Below the pieces are notes generated by a model that did not search any database, was not told where the DNA came from, and was given only the letters and a program-made list of their open reading frames with translations. DNA of 64,000 nucleotides, from contig NC_090797.1 in NCBI RefSeq assembly GCF_040054535.1, forward strand, positions 751,001 through 815,000. Direction: 5' to 3'. The translations under genes and the position numbers were made by a program. Shown here piece after piece: positions 36,962 to 48,944 of the stretch (position 1 is its first letter; each line of letters begins with the position of its first letter). The stretch comes from Antennarius striatus. Taxonomy: Eukaryota; Chordata; Actinopteri; Lophiiformes; Antennariidae.

Positions 36962-39900
36962 ATGGCGAAAATTAACGGATGCCTCAAATGTCTCTTCATC
37001 TTCTTCAACGTGCTGTTTGCGGTGAGTAGCGCTTTGTTTGTTTGTTTGTTTGTTGGTTGTTTCTTGGTTTTCACTTTGTATTTGTAGAAAAATAAGAAAA
37101 AGATTTTAAAGCATGAAGAGAAACATCAGCTGGGAAAAGAAAACATTTTAGATGAAGAAAAGTTGCCATATTTTCGTTTTGCAAATTTGAGGAAAAACAA
37201 AATAAAGATTTTGACAAAACAAATTGTTTACTTTGATTTTGAAATGAGCAGAAAGGACTTGGATTAGATTGTGTTTGTGGTGTCGTAACATCAGTCAGTC
37301 ACTTCCAGGAACGAGGAGAGGAGGGAAGAGAGAAGGGGCAGATTGTGAAGGCTTCATATTTCACCGACCCCCACCCCCCCCCCCAGAGCCCCTTTTCTTC
37401 TCTCTAACGAGGTTCTCGTTTTTCTGTTTCCACTTCTGCAGAGAAAAAAACCCCCACTTTTAACGGCATTAATCCGCCTCTGAGCTCCGGTTCTGTCGGA
37501 ACACGTTTTAAAAAGCCTCTTTAAAAGCGATACCTGTTGAAAAAGAGAAGAGAGAAGTGGTTAAAATAAAGAAAAGAGACGCAGGATGCACCCACCGCCC
37601 CCGCCCCGCCGGACACGCCCTCCGCCCCCGCCCCGCCGGACACGCCCTCTTTTCTTCTGAACCGTCGCAGTTTAAAATTTTCCCTTAAAGATCATTTGTT
37701 CAACTTTTACAAGTTAAATTTCACTTTAAACCGAAATTATCTGTTTCTTTAAACTTGATTTCGTCTTTTTAAAAAGCTTAATCCTTAAAATGACGTTAAT
37801 TCAGATGAGAATTAATTTATTAATTCGCTAACAGAAGCTTGATTGGATCAGAACGTGCTCCGCACGCACGTGAGTGTTTCCCGCAGCCCGATAGGCTCCA
37901 CGGTTCCTGGAGCTCTGCCGCCCTCTGGCGGCGGAGATGAGGGCGTGCAGCCAGCGGTGACGTCACCGCGTCAGTCGTGAAGAATCTACGTTCAAGTTTA
38001 TAAAAAACAAAATAAAAACGTCTAAAACACTTAATGACTTATTTGTATATTTTTACCTACTCATTTAAACATTTTATGAAAATATACACTTAAACTAAAC
38101 TGTTTTCATGTTAAACATCAGGAATATAAATAAAAAACAAAATGCTCATCATATAAAACTACTTTCGACTGTCATCTTGTGGTTAATGGATGCTGCAGCC
38201 AAGCCCCGCCCACATAGTCCTGTCTGGGTAACAAGTCACATGACTGAATCCAAGGATGATTAACGACTGCTTCATTATAATTAACTATTTTTCAGTTGCT
38301 TTAGTTGTAAATACATTTTCTTTCAGGCTGGAAAGAAATCATTTAAATTATTTAACAAATTATTGCCATCTAATTTTGTGTTTATTTTAGTTTATTTTAA
38401 AATGTCATCTTTCAAAAGTTTCTTTTTAGAGTAAACTGAGGGCCTAACGAATTATTTTCTTCAAGCTCAAACAAAATGTTTTTCCTCCTCAGATCTTCGG
38501 ATGCCTGCTGATTTATGGGGCCGTGAAGTCCAGCGCCTACAGCCATCAGGTAAACAACACGCTTAAATATTTTAATTATTATTAATGTTGGCACTATTAT
38601 TATTAATGTCATTATGATGATGATGATTAATATAGTATATGCACAATTATATTTAGTAAAATTAACGGGATTAAGATGAGCTTCATGTATTTTAAATTTT
38701 TTAGTCCATTGAATGACCAGTAGTATTAAAACACGTAAATGATTAATAACAAAACTACACTAATAATTAGGTCACAGAAACACAACTATGATAAATATGT
38801 CATTAAATATATTATTATTATTATTATAATTATTGTTGTTGTTTTTGTATTTTGCATTTTACATTTTTATATTGATTGATAAAAAAACTTCCGCTAGAAA
38901 AAAACCCACTTGCTGCACCGGAGCAGCATTCAAATCTTTATTGACAATCACCAGGTGTACGTTTGGTTCAGACGCTGAGGTGTTTGTTACGCCTGCAGTC
39001 AGTAAATGACGTCAAAATGAGAGAATTCTAAAAAAAATTTTTTTAATCTTTAGTAAAAAATAATTTGCGTTGTGTCTGACAATAATTTTGTGATTACTGT
39101 TTGGATCCAACGAGACGAGGATCCTTAAGAAGAATTTATTTCTTTTTGATTGGAGAAAAAATATTTTTATACCTACTGAATATTTTAAAAAATACCATAA
39201 ACATGAATAACTTCATACTTGGCTTACCATATTTTAGCATAACTTAGCTTAGCACAAAGATTGTTAGTAGGAAGAATGGTTTATTGAAAGTTAGATTGAA
39301 CCTCAAGTTAGATTCAATTTGAGGTTTAATCTAACTAGATAGCTTTTAGTGCATATCTTAGCATTGGTTAGCACATCTTTGCTTAGCAGAAACGTCATAA
39401 ACGGCGGGAACAGTTAGCCTGACTTCATCCAAAGACAAACCAGCGTATGTATTGTAAATATTTCCAGTAAAAACAAAGTCTAGCGTCTTCAGGCCCAGAT
39501 GGATTCCTTTGCTCTGCTGGGACGGCGGCCGCTGCCAAACACGCATTCATTGTCGCTCATTATGGGATGGCTGCAGGGCGAAAGGGCTCCAGGTTTACTG
39601 TAAAGTGACTCAGGGGCCAATCAGAGGCATCTGTGCGCGATTAAACCAATCAGGGGAGGGTGTGTTTGTGTTGGTGATGGGGTTAGCTCTGAGGACGGTT
39701 GTGTAACCGGAGCCAGGCGGGTGGCGATTGGAAGCAGCTGCTCCGGTCACCGTTAAAACGCCGAGGTGGAGGCCCAGTGTTTGGTGGGGGGGGGTTGCCA
39801 AGGCATAGTGGAGGATTTCATTTGTCCTCCTAATGCAGAACAGATTTGTGGGGGGGGGTTTTTCCATTCTCACAGTCGACTTTCTCTCAGCACAATAACA

Positions 39901-42217
39901 GGAAGTGTAGCGGCGTGGGCGGCGTGACAGGGCACAAAAACATTTGATTCCATTTACTCCTCGTTTCTGGTGTCCAAACGACGCTGTCAGGCCTCCGCGC
40001 CGCCGCAGAACCCGACCGCGGCAAATTGCGTCGTCTGATTGGCTCAGAGCAAATGGGTTACGTTCAAAACGGGTTCCGAAAAAAAAAAGTTTCAAAATAC
40101 AAAGGAGGATTCTGGGAGTTTTTTATTACGTTTCCGACATTTTCATTCACGGCTTCGTCATTATAGGATGTCGGAAAGGACAAACACCAAACTACCAACT
40201 TGAAATTACGTGAAGATTAAATTAATTAATACAATTACATAAATTAAAATTTATAATTAGAATTAATAATGACAATTACAATTTAATTACAATTATTAGA
40301 ATTCAACCCAGTAAATCTGGGTGGGAGGTGGAGCCAAGAACAGAGTAGGAGGAGTTCTGATATGTCGGACCAATCAGAACTCTGCGGGAGTTTCAACCAA
40401 TCAATTAAAGTTTTGAAAACTGAGTCCTCTGCCTCCTATCAGCCAATAGAAGACCTAGCATCTCTGTGCACAAATGACCCCCTGTTTGTCTGGTGTGTTC
40501 TTCCTGTGGGGGCGGGGCAGCTGTCGGCAGTGGGCGGTCCCAGCCTGGCGTGGAGTTGGGTGTTCGCCATCGGTGTCCTCAGCATTTCCTGTTTGGGAAT
40601 CTACGCTGGCTGCTCTGAGAAGGAACTCGCCATCAAAATAGTACGTACCCCAACCGACCAATCAGAGGAAGCACTCCACGTGAACGCTCCATGGAGGCGT
40701 GTCCGATTTCTCACGTGTATCTTTACAGTTTGCAGGTTTCATGGGAGTTGGAATGATCATCATGCTGATCTTTGGCATTATTGTCGTCGTCACTAGAAAC
40801 AAGGTCGTCATCTATCTATATCCATCTGTCTCTCTACCTCTATCTTCTTTCTGTTAGCCACATGCTAATGCTAGTGCCTGTCTTTGCTGTCTTTTCTCCC
40901 TTGATGCTTTTTTGTTGCTGCCGTATCTGATGCTACCTGTTAGCCCGCTAACCTGCCTTTCCTGTTGGTACTCCTTTCTTTCCTGTTGCTGACCTCCTCA
41001 CTACATGCTATATGCTAACATGTTCTCTACATTTTATCACATATATCCTGCATTTCTGTTCAGTATTTTCCCGCTAACACTTTTCTCTTGTGATGCTAAC
41101 GCTGTCGTTACTTAACCTACAATTATATTTTATTTTTAGCACAATGCTAACGCTCCCTCTATCCTTCATTTAACTTTGCTTTACTTTATTTGTTGTTCAC
41201 TGAATCTTGATGCTAATGCTTTAACCCTTTCTTTGTATGCTAACTCCTATCAAATGTATATATTGAAGGAATGGAATAAAGGTTGTTTAATTACAGGCTG
41301 ATGCTAACACTGTTTATCATGATAAATATTTACTGTCTACCTTAAAATTCTTCTTCGATTATGCTTAATTACTGGAGCATTTAGCTTCCTTGGTGGTTGT
41401 CTTGATGCTAATGTTCTTGTTGCTCCTGCAGCTGAAGAACAGCTTTGAGAGCGCCTCGTCTGAAGTGTCCAAGACGTTCATGGAAGACGACGAGCTGAGG
41501 AGCCTCCTGGACGGCCTGCAGCAATCTGTAACGTTCCCTTCATTAAATAAAGTTTAAATAAAGTTGGATTCAACCAGAGCCGTTCCAGCTGCTCATGTGT
41601 GCGTTGGTCCTAGGCCCAGTGCTGTGGCGTCGTCAGCGCCAACGACTGGGGCGACCACATCCCCGAGTCCTGCAACTGCAACGCCGGGCAGGGATACGGA
41701 CTGGGAGAGTTTGGAGGATTTGGATCGTCTGGATGCAAAAACAAACCTTCGGTTGGTTCATCACACGATCTGGCTCCGTCTGATTGGACGGTTTGCTTCC
41801 TGGTATCTAGGGGGCGTCGGCTACTGCTATAATAAGGTGTGCTTGTTTTCCTGCAGGGAGTCAGTGGTCCAGACAGAATCTATGCACAGGTGATCAGTCA
41901 ATCAATCAATCGATCAATCAGTCAATCAATCCAATTAATCACTCAATTAATCATCGTCTCTTCCCCGCAGACCTGCAGTGACTTCATCTTCCTGTGGTTC
42001 AACATCTTCTTCCAGATCGCCATGGGCTTCTTCTTTGGATTTGCCGTTGTTGCTGTAAGCCCCGCCCTCCTTCTGCTTTGTTGTTGTTTTGTTGTTGTTT
42101 GTTTCATGACTTCCTGTCTTCCAGCTGATGGGCCTTCTGATCTCGCTGCTGATGATCCATCAGATCAAACGTCACGACGGGGGAGGCGGAGCCTCCATCG
42201 CCATGAAGGGCTACTGA
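36962..42217 (+). CDS. Third tetraspanin (tspan8-like), complete, 9 coding exons
   Basis: Four-pass membrane microdomain organiser. Exons: 36962-37021, 38493-38549, 40521-40640, 40729-40803, 41432-41527, 41614-41751, 41857-41889, 41971-42054, 42125-42217; all phase 0, product 251 aa. TM1 is CLFIFFNVLFAIFGCLLIYG, TM2 is WVFAIGVLSISCLGIYAGCS, TM3 is FMGVGMIIMLIFGIIVVV and TM4 is FNIFFQIAMGFFFGFAVVAL. The large loop has AQCCGVVSANDW, PESCNC, GCKNKP and TCSDF, with a Gly-rich stretch (GYGLGEFGGFG). The C-terminus ends MKGY. Exon 7 is only 33 bases, and the exon 6 donor (TCG|GTTGGT) is weak, so splicing there could vary. A TTTATAAC element lies about 100 bases before the start codon. AATAAA at 43951 would give a 1.7-kb 3' UTR. 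It is related to the tspan8-like neighbour; the subfamily is unresolved. Confidence 0.85.
37022..38492. other. First intron of the third tetraspanin gene
   Basis: It contains two direct 27-bp copies (37598-37651) of a CGCCCCCGCCCCGCCGGACA unit, a CTCF-like motif at 37917-37931, and otherwise AT-rich DNA. No exon is seen. Confidence 0.6.
37917..37931 (-). promoter_or_regulatory. CTCF-like motif, one mismatch
   Basis: The reverse strand reads CCGCCAGAGGGCGGC, differing from the CTCF core at position 3 only. It is convergent with the motif at 26001-26015. Confidence 0.3.
38550..40520. other. Second intron of the third tetraspanin gene
   Basis: A 2-kb intron carrying the inverted segment at 38705-39035, AT-rich DNA and a candidate conserved block near 39480-39600. 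A frame open from 40362 into exon 3 is judged chance. Confidence 0.6.
38705..39035 (-). repeat. Copy B of the inverted dispersed segment
   Basis: The reverse-complement partner of 24477-24790, with conserved order of anchors over about 310 bases. Its central near-palindrome is CTGCACCGGAGCAG. Confidence 0.65.
40804..41431. other. Fourth intron of the third tetraspanin gene
   Basis: A 628-bp intron rich in GCTAA/GCTAAC words, with no other visible feature. Confidence 0.6.
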
Positions 42218-43950
42218 AGCAAACCCTGAAACCCCGGAAGCTCCGCCACCCTGCACCACGACAGGAGGGCGTGGCTCCGCCCATGACCCCGCCTTCTTTA
42301 CCTTAGTATGATAATGCTGCCTTTTTGAATGAGCGACAGGAAGGGGCGTGGCCTGCTCCAGGAAGATTTAATTTGGGTTTTGAAGCGGCACTTTTTTCCT
42401 TCGGCTTTCTCTCGTAGAAAATATTGCAAACATTTATTTTTCATGCGTCGGTGTTTCCGTGTGTGTCGTCTCCTGTAACAGACGTGTTGTAGAAGCATCT
42501 TCACCTCATCTGGCTGCAGTGCAGTTAACCCGAGGAGGTCCCGACGCCCCTCTTAAGCCCCGCCCACGCCAAAGGATAACGTTGAAGCTAACCCGCGATT
42601 GCTAACGCCAGCAGGAACATGGTAATGCAAGTTACTATAGGTCAATTAGCTTTAAGTTGGTCTGTTAGCAACCTAGCTAACACCTCAAGAGGTAGAAAAC
42701 CAAATTTATTATTAGAAAATAGCGCCCCGCTAACCTGTGAAGCTAACATGGAGTCATGCTAGTAATGGCATTTAGCTAGATGCTTTCTGAAATGTTGGGA
42801 CGATAAAAACGTCCTCAAACTTCTCGGACATGACGCCGGTTTCTCCGTTTGATCCTGAGTCGACTCGAGAGACAACAGGTGAGTGTCTCATGCTAATGTT
42901 CGCGTCGCTAACTGCGACCACGCCCGCTTGCTTTCATGTTGGCAGCATAAGCTAGCCTAGCTCCTATTCTAGATTTCCAAAGTGTCGGGTCCTGTCACAT
43001 TTAAAATTTCAAAGATGTTATTTATCTCACATTTTTGAGCCAGTTTGGGGTCATTGTTGTCAGATTTTTATTTTTTTATTTTTAGCTACAGCAGAAGCAA
43101 CAATGCTAACGACTACCGTTACCTTATATGTTAAATACGGGCTCACTGAATGTAATTTAGCTTTAAGCTGCGCTGTTAGCATGCCAGTGAACCATCTCTC
43201 GAAATGGTGACCAGCATGATGAAAAGGATACATCAAAAAGTTAGCATGCTAAAGGTTAGCATTGTTGAATTGGTTAGAAGTCAAAACGAGCGTCAACGGT
43301 TACCAGAATGGAGATCAGATGAATTTACTTTCCTGTGTAGCTTAGCCTGCATGCTAATGTGTTAGCGACTTGCTAGCTTAGCATTACATTCCAACACTAG
43401 TCCTCTAACCCAATCAGAACGTGCACTGACTGTTTTTTTTAATAGATTTTTTGTGTGTAGATTTTTTGTAAATATCGATAAACTCGGAGCCACGGTTTTT
43501 CCTCTGATGTCACCGTTGCTGAGGAAACGTCTCCAGGGCCTCCTCGGATTAAACCCGTCAGCCAGAAGAACATTTAAACTGTCATTTAGTGTGTTTGTCA
43601 GAATGTAGAACCATCGACATGCGTATTTTCAAAGCTAAATGTTACGTGTATGTAAATCACTTTAGTCTAAACTCGTTAAACGTTAACTGTTAATCGTTAA
43701 TCGATCGATTAGATGCAAGCTGCATCGGAATGTGGAAATATAAAGATCCAAAAAGTTTGAATTCGTTTTCAGAGTCCAACACTTGCAGTAATGTTCACTG
43801 AGGATGAAGCCATGTGACGCACCAAACTACAGCTCAGGGTTCAGTTTACAGGTCTCCCACGGACCATGAACGCCCCACACCCGTTAAAACCGCTTCAATT
43901 GAATGTGACAGGATCTTAAAAATGTAAAATCTGCACTTGTATTATTTCCA

Positions 43951-43956
43951 AATAAA
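43951..43956 (+). terminator. Possible polyadenylation signal of the third tetraspanin gene
   Basis: AATAAA about 1.73 kb past the stop; intervening sequence is UTR-like, without long frames. Confidence 0.3.
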
Positions 43957-44063
43957 GACAGAATTACCCACAAGGCCGTGCTCTTGTGCTTGATCTGGCA
44001 TACCTCTGGTGGATGTGAGCGTGTCCACACACTTTTGGCCACATCCGTTAGGTTCGCTGTCCG

Positions 44064-44078
44064 CCACCAGATGGCGCT
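44064..44078 (+). promoter_or_regulatory. CTCF-like motif
   Basis: CCACCAGATGGCGCT is a full match to the CTCF core. It lies between the third tetraspanin gene and the convergent TRIM gene. Confidence 0.42.
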
Positions 44079-44689
44079 GCAGGCCAGAGGAGGAGGAAGT
44101 GTCAGCGCCAGGAACTGGATGTGAAGTCGACTCAGCTGATCCAGGTAAACAAACAAACAGCCACTCCAGATGTTAGTGTTGCAGGGTGGAATGACACGGG
44201 ACACGGGCGGCCATCTATAATTTAATAGTGATAGATGAAGTCAATCAAAGGATCAATACAGATTATTGATGGTTTAACAAAAAAGTCTTGTTTTATCATC
44301 AGGGTTTGTTCATTGTGGGGGTTTCCATGGTTACCAGAAATATGAGGACCGGCTTATTCGTCTCACCTGTCTCGTGATGCTTCCACTGCAGTTAGCTTTA
44401 GCATGTTAGCGGAGGAGTGAGCCAAGTGACCTCAGGAAACCCAGATTCACAGATGAATGATATCCACTCAACAGACGTCGTCACATCCTTCCTGGTATTG
44501 GTTGGGTTACTGGTTGAGGGTGTTTTCCGCCAAGTCAAAGCAGCAGCATCAGAGTTTACAGACGCCAAGATAAACACCCTAATCAATAAGCTCCACGTGG
44601 CTCCGCCCATCGGGTCACATTCCTACCAGACAAACCGATGTTCACACGCTCAAATGAATCAAACAATGGATAACAAAAATTCATTGTTT

Positions 44690-44775
44690 AGACCAGGCAT
44701 GGGTCAGCTACGGCCCGCGGGCCACAAACGGCCCGATGGGGTTGGTAATCCGGCCCTCCAGGCTCATGAAGAGTA
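44690..44775. mobile_element. hAT-like transposon end fragment
   Basis: CAGGCATGGGTCAGCTACGG followed by CCCGCGGGCCAC and CGGCCC repeats is typical of a terminal region of hAT elements in vertebrates. The opposite end was not found. Confidence 0.45.
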
Positions 44776-45276
44776 GAAGTAAACCTCGGTTTACGTTCTT
44801 GTACGTCGATGATTGAAAAAATACACGGAAACATTAAAAGGTTTACTTCATTTTACTCCACTTTACATCTGTCAGCCACAAATACTGGAAACATAAAATC
44901 ACTATTAAAGTGTTAAAACACATTGTTACTGTGCAATAAGTCAGAATAAAACATATATTATTAGCCCGTCACTAGATGTTTTTTTCTGTACTATATAAAA
45001 AAATAAAATGTAATTGTCAGCTTAAAATAGATTCAAATTAACCAAATATTTTTGAAATACATTCATTAATTAAGTTCAGGACATAGCTGTGGATGGTTAT
45101 CTTTAGCTTAGCCTGGAGGCTAACTAATTTTACTTGTCACGTCTCATGGAACAGGTTAATGACGCAAGTCGACGTTTATCTGGTTTATTAATTTTATAAA
45201 TAAACTCAATTGTAAAATAATTTTTACAAGCTGTGCATCTTTGTACTTTAAAAGATTAAATTATGATTAAAATTCC

Positions 45277-45282
45277 TTTATT
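45277..45282 (-). terminator. Possible polyadenylation signal of the TRIM gene
   Basis: AATAAA on the minus strand, 117 bases beyond the TRIM stop, embedded in a retroposon-tail-like sequence. Confidence 0.4.
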
Positions 45283-45398
45283 AGTTCCCTGTAGGGGAAA
45301 TGATTATTATCTACTATCATCTTTGCTGCCTGTTGGAGGACAACTCGTTTTAGATCCACCACGCCCGCCGTCTATCTGCCCCTCTGATGCCCTGCCGG

Positions 45399-47042
45399 TC
45401 AGATCGTTTGCCCGCGCCTGATTCTGCTGTGACTGACGATGACGATGGGCGCAGAGTTGACACCGTCGTTGTTGAGGCCAGGACTGAAGAAGGGGTAAAG
45501 TCTCTCGGTGAACGTGCAGCCGATGAAGGAGAAGATGGGCGTGGTGGCGTCCACGTCGTGAAACGCCACCAGACCCTTCTCGTAATCCACGAACACTCCC
45601 ACCGTCAGCGGCTCGGACTTCAGCGACAGACGCCGAGGAGATCCGACCAGAGCGGCGTACTCACCGCCGTCCTTCAACCAAACGGTCCAGTGGCCGTTCT
45701 CCGGACACAGCGGGATAATCCCCTTCCGCCTGATGGACTCGCCGGCCACGCCCAAAGTCCACCGGGTCTTGTCCTTCACCTGAACCTCAAAGTAAAACTT
45801 CCCAGAGGAGAAACTCTGCTTTGCTAAAACACAACAACTCGGGTTGAATCTTCCAGGGTTGTCCGGGAGGTTCTTCCTCACGCTTCCGTGATACACTTGT
45901 TTGCCGTCGTCGGACAGGATGAGCGCCGGATGGGCAGTGTTGGGGTCCAGGGTCACGTCCACGGCGAACCGCTGGACGCTGTTCAGCTCCGTCTCCCGTA
46001 GCTGCTTCCGTAAGTCTTTGCCGAGCGTTACATCCAGATGGTCCACCGTTCTCCTCACGGTTCCTTCGTATGACGGTAGATTGACGCAGACCTCCGTCCA
46101 GTCTTTGGTTGGTTCGAAGGTCTTCATGGCGCCGAAGCCTTGCAGGAATTGCAGGTGGTCCTTCGTGAGCGAGAGCTGCTCCATCTCGTCTTGTTTCTTC
46201 AACAACTCGGAGACTTCCTGTTTTATCTCCTTGATCAAACCTTTGGCCTCGGTTTTCATCATCTTCTCCTTCTCTGCAATCGAATCAGTGAATTCTAGCC
46301 AGGAAGTTTCCAAAGACTGCAATATACTCAGGAACACCTGAGCGCCGTCCGCCCTCTCCCTGTTCGCTGCCGCCTTGTTGAGCTTGGCGGATTGCCTGAT
46401 GTCTTCCACCTTGAGGCGTCTCTCCTGGATCATCTGGTTGACTTCAGCCTCTTTGTTGTCCAGCTCCACCTTCTTGGTCGTGAAGACTTCTGAAAGCTGG
46501 GTCACTTCATGCGACTTGTGTTCCAAAATGGGGCACAGCATGCAGATGCACTCCTGGTCGGTCTTGCAGAAGAGCTCGAGAGGTTTGTTATGCGTCACAC
46601 ACATCCTGCTTTTCAAGTCGTCCACGGCATCAATCAGCCGATGTCTTTCCAGGCATGGTGCCGTCAGGTGCGGACTTAGGTGCACCTGGCAGTAGGACGC
46701 CAGACACACCAGGCAGGACTTGACGGCTTTCATTTGGGTCTTGGTGCAGATGTCACAGGGAATGTCTCCTGGGCCGGCAGCTTGCCTGGGAGTCTTCCCG
46801 GACGACTGACTGAACTGAGCCGCCACGTCGGATATGAAACCGTTCACCTGCACGTTGAGCTGCCGATAAAAGTGCTCTTTGCAGAATGGGCAGTCGCACC
46901 TGTGGTTGTCGTCCCAGTGCTGCACGATGCAGGCTTTGCAGAAGTTGTGACCACATGGTAGCGCCACCGGGTCGGTGAAGACGTTAAGACAGATGCTACA
47001 CAAGACCTGCTCCTCGGACAGGAGGCAGCTAGCGGTTGACAT
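45399..47042 (-). CDS. Single-exon TRIM E3 ubiquitin ligase with PRY-SPRY (bloodthirsty/TRIM39-like)
   Basis: Predicted RING E3 ubiquitin ligase of the class IV TRIM family, 547 aa. Domains: C3HC4 RING at residues 15-60 (CSICLNVF, CGHNFCKACIVQHW, CDCPFCKEHF). A B-box1-like zinc module follows (CDICT, CLVCLASYCQVH), then B-box2 (CVTHNKPLELFCKTDQECIC, CPILEHKSHEV). A coiled coil spans about residues 190-300, and PRY-SPRY about 345-545 (DVTLDPNTAHPALILSDDGK, FYFEVQVKDKTRWTLGVA, YPFFSPG). The ATG at 47042 is chosen because the frame upstream has only a TTG. An intronless coding region is typical of the fish bloodthirsty-related group, which is expanded and linked to antiviral defence; a specific role here is inference. 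No frame breaks are seen. A 5' UTR exon may lie at 47043-47340. Confidence 0.9.
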   Translation of the reverse strand: MSTASCLLSEEQVLCSICLNVFTDPVALPCGHNFCKACIVQHWDDNHRCDCPFCKEHFYRQLNVQVNGFISDVAAQFSQSSGKTPRQAAGPGDIPCDICTKTQMKAVKSCLVCLASYCQVHLSPHLTAPCLERHRLIDAVDDLKSRMCVTHNKPLELFCKTDQECICMLCPILEHKSHEVTQLSEVFTTKKVELDNKEAEVNQMIQERRLKVEDIRQSAKLNKAAANRERADGAQVFLSILQSLETSWLEFTDSIAEKEKMMKTEAKGLIKEIKQEVSELLKKQDEMEQLSLTKDHLQFLQGFGAMKTFEPTKDWTEVCVNLPSYEGTVRRTVDHLDVTLGKDLRKQLRETELNSVQRFAVDVTLDPNTAHPALILSDDGKQVYHGSVRKNLPDNPGRFNPSCCVLAKQSFSSGKFYFEVQVKDKTRWTLGVAGESIRRKGIIPLCPENGHWTVWLKDGGEYAALVGSPRRLSLKSEPLTVGVFVDYEKGLVAFHDVDATTPIFSFIGCTFTERLYPFFSPGLNNDGVNSAPIVIVSHSRIRRGQTI

Positions 47043-48268
47043 GGCGACCTGCCGGGACGAGGATGGTTGGTCATTCAACGCGTCATCCAGTTCAGGCCGG
47101 TTTCACCTGCAGTGAAGCTCCGATGTCTGTTTGGATAGAACTCACCGAAGTTGGATGAATACTTCCTCGTGGAGAGTTCCGTCTTCCTCACACGGGCGTG
47201 AAGGTTTGCTGTTCTTGCATCCTTTGACTCACACCTGAGGAATTTAGCCACACCTCTTTGGCGGTAAACCTGTTTGGGTGCAGCATGATGGAAGAATACT
47301 ACGCTTCTTTGTGCGCTAGAAGGAGTGTTTCCTGTCTTGATCATCTCCTGGTGGACCCTTATTGACACAGAGTTCTAGTAGAATGAGGGTTTGGGTTCTG
47401 GTTCTGGTTTTCCTCTGTTTTTGGGTTGATTCCTTTCAGTTTTGATGAACTTGGGGAACTTTATCTTTCTGTGGAGGTACCAGAAGGAAACGTGCAAAGC
47501 TAATTGTTGCTAAAGGACCAAGTATATCAGTCCACAAACAACAAGGACATGTGACCCAGAACACGGGTGCTGTGGAGCAACTGGTGGTCTGACCCGGGTA
47601 CGGGGGCCAAAGACTGGTCTAATAAGGACTGATGGGTGTGGTTCAGTTCTGATGGGTGTGGTTAATTCTGGATGGGTGTGGTTCAGTCCTGATGGACCCG
47701 TCTAGCCTCTGGTTCCTCTGGTGGTTCCACAGCAGAGCTGGGCTCAGAGTCTCGGTTCTGTTTGGGGAACCAATAATCAGAGGTCTCAAGTCTGGAACCG
47801 TCTCAACTTATCAGAATTTAAATGAGTCAGAAGCCCCACCCACTGGCAGGGTGTGTGGGCGTGGCTACAAATAAATCAGCCAATCACACACTTTAGAGCT
47901 ACTTCTGATCCACTCCACATGTTTGTAAAAGCTATTGATGAGGTCAGTTATTAAATATTGATTTGTTTCCACTGATCGACTGAAACGTTAACAGAACCTG
48001 ACGTCTGAGACAAGATGAAAACATAAAATATTCATTAAAACCTGATTAAAATACTGAAGCTTTTCTTTGAAACCCTCAAACATGGTCACACTTTTGTTTT
48101 GAAACTACTAAACAGGATGTGATGCGTTACCTTTAGCTCACACACTCAGCTGGAACGACATTTAATGACTTTAGAAATCAGCTGTTAGCGTTCCTGAGCA
48201 GCCGGGCGTCACGCAAACGCTAATATTTTTAGCTTGTCATTGTTATTCATCAGTGACATTAATAACCT

Positions 48269-48334
<66 letters not shown>
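48269..48334. repeat. (TG)n microsatellite
   Basis: About 33 TG units. Confidence 0.95.
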
Positions 48335-48337
<3 letters not shown>

Positions 48338-48894
48338 TACATTCCTTAATGACTTCTCCAACGCCCGGTGAATTCATAACGACGCTAACACCTCTGCTAT
48401 ATTCTTAACGACGTCTGTAAAGGTAATAGCTTTTAAATGGATGAGCTAGCGCGGTGGGCTAGCGCTATGCTAGCTGACATACATCAGCGCTAATGAGAGA
48501 GGCCGCGAGAAACATCACAGTATTTATTATTTGTGACTTTTCAGTTTGTTTACCTCTGCTTCCACGTTTCTCATTAGCGTATTGGCTAATAGCGTTATAA
48601 ATCTGAAGCTAAAGTCGTAGAATGTTGGAAACGGAGTTTAATCAGCCAATCAGAGCAACACGTCCTTCCTGCTAGCACCGTTTTCAGTCGATACGTAGGG
48701 TAGTTCGCTACAGTTCTGGGTGTCTACACACAGCTACGATTAGCATCAGCATCCTGCTAACACCTGAAAGCTAACCAGCTAAACATGTTTGTTAGAACTA
48801 CCATCACCGCTAGCTGGTTAGCAGAAACAATGGAGCTAGCCTGGTTCGTTCAAGGGTTTCAAGTTTCCAGGTGGGTTCTGGGTTCTATTTTTGT

Positions 48895-48944
<50 letters not shown>

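Larger units (their letters stand above)
42218..45398. other. Downstream of the third tetraspanin gene and intergenic to the TRIM gene
   Basis: The first 1.75 kb may be 3' UTR, ending at AATAAA 43951-43956. It includes many GCTAAC/TTAGC words (42590-43400). Then come a CTCF-like motif (44064-44078), a hAT-like fragment (44690-44775) and a retroposon-tail-like sequence at 45270-45305 that also supplies a minus-strand AATAAA for the TRIM gene. No further coding exon is seen. Confidence 0.6.

Noticed and set aside
40362-40520. Open frame running into tetraspanin exon 3 from upstream
   Set aside because: A clean CAG acceptor precedes exon 3 and the upstream sequence does not fit the first extracellular loop.
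41752-41856. Read-through of the intron after exon 6 of the third tetraspanin
   Set aside because: The frame meets a stop before exon 7; a later donor would leave an intron of only about 45 bases. The weak GTTGGT donor is preferred.
45387-46961. Plus-strand frames opposite the TRIM gene
   Set aside because: Shadows of the sense RING/PRY-SPRY frame.
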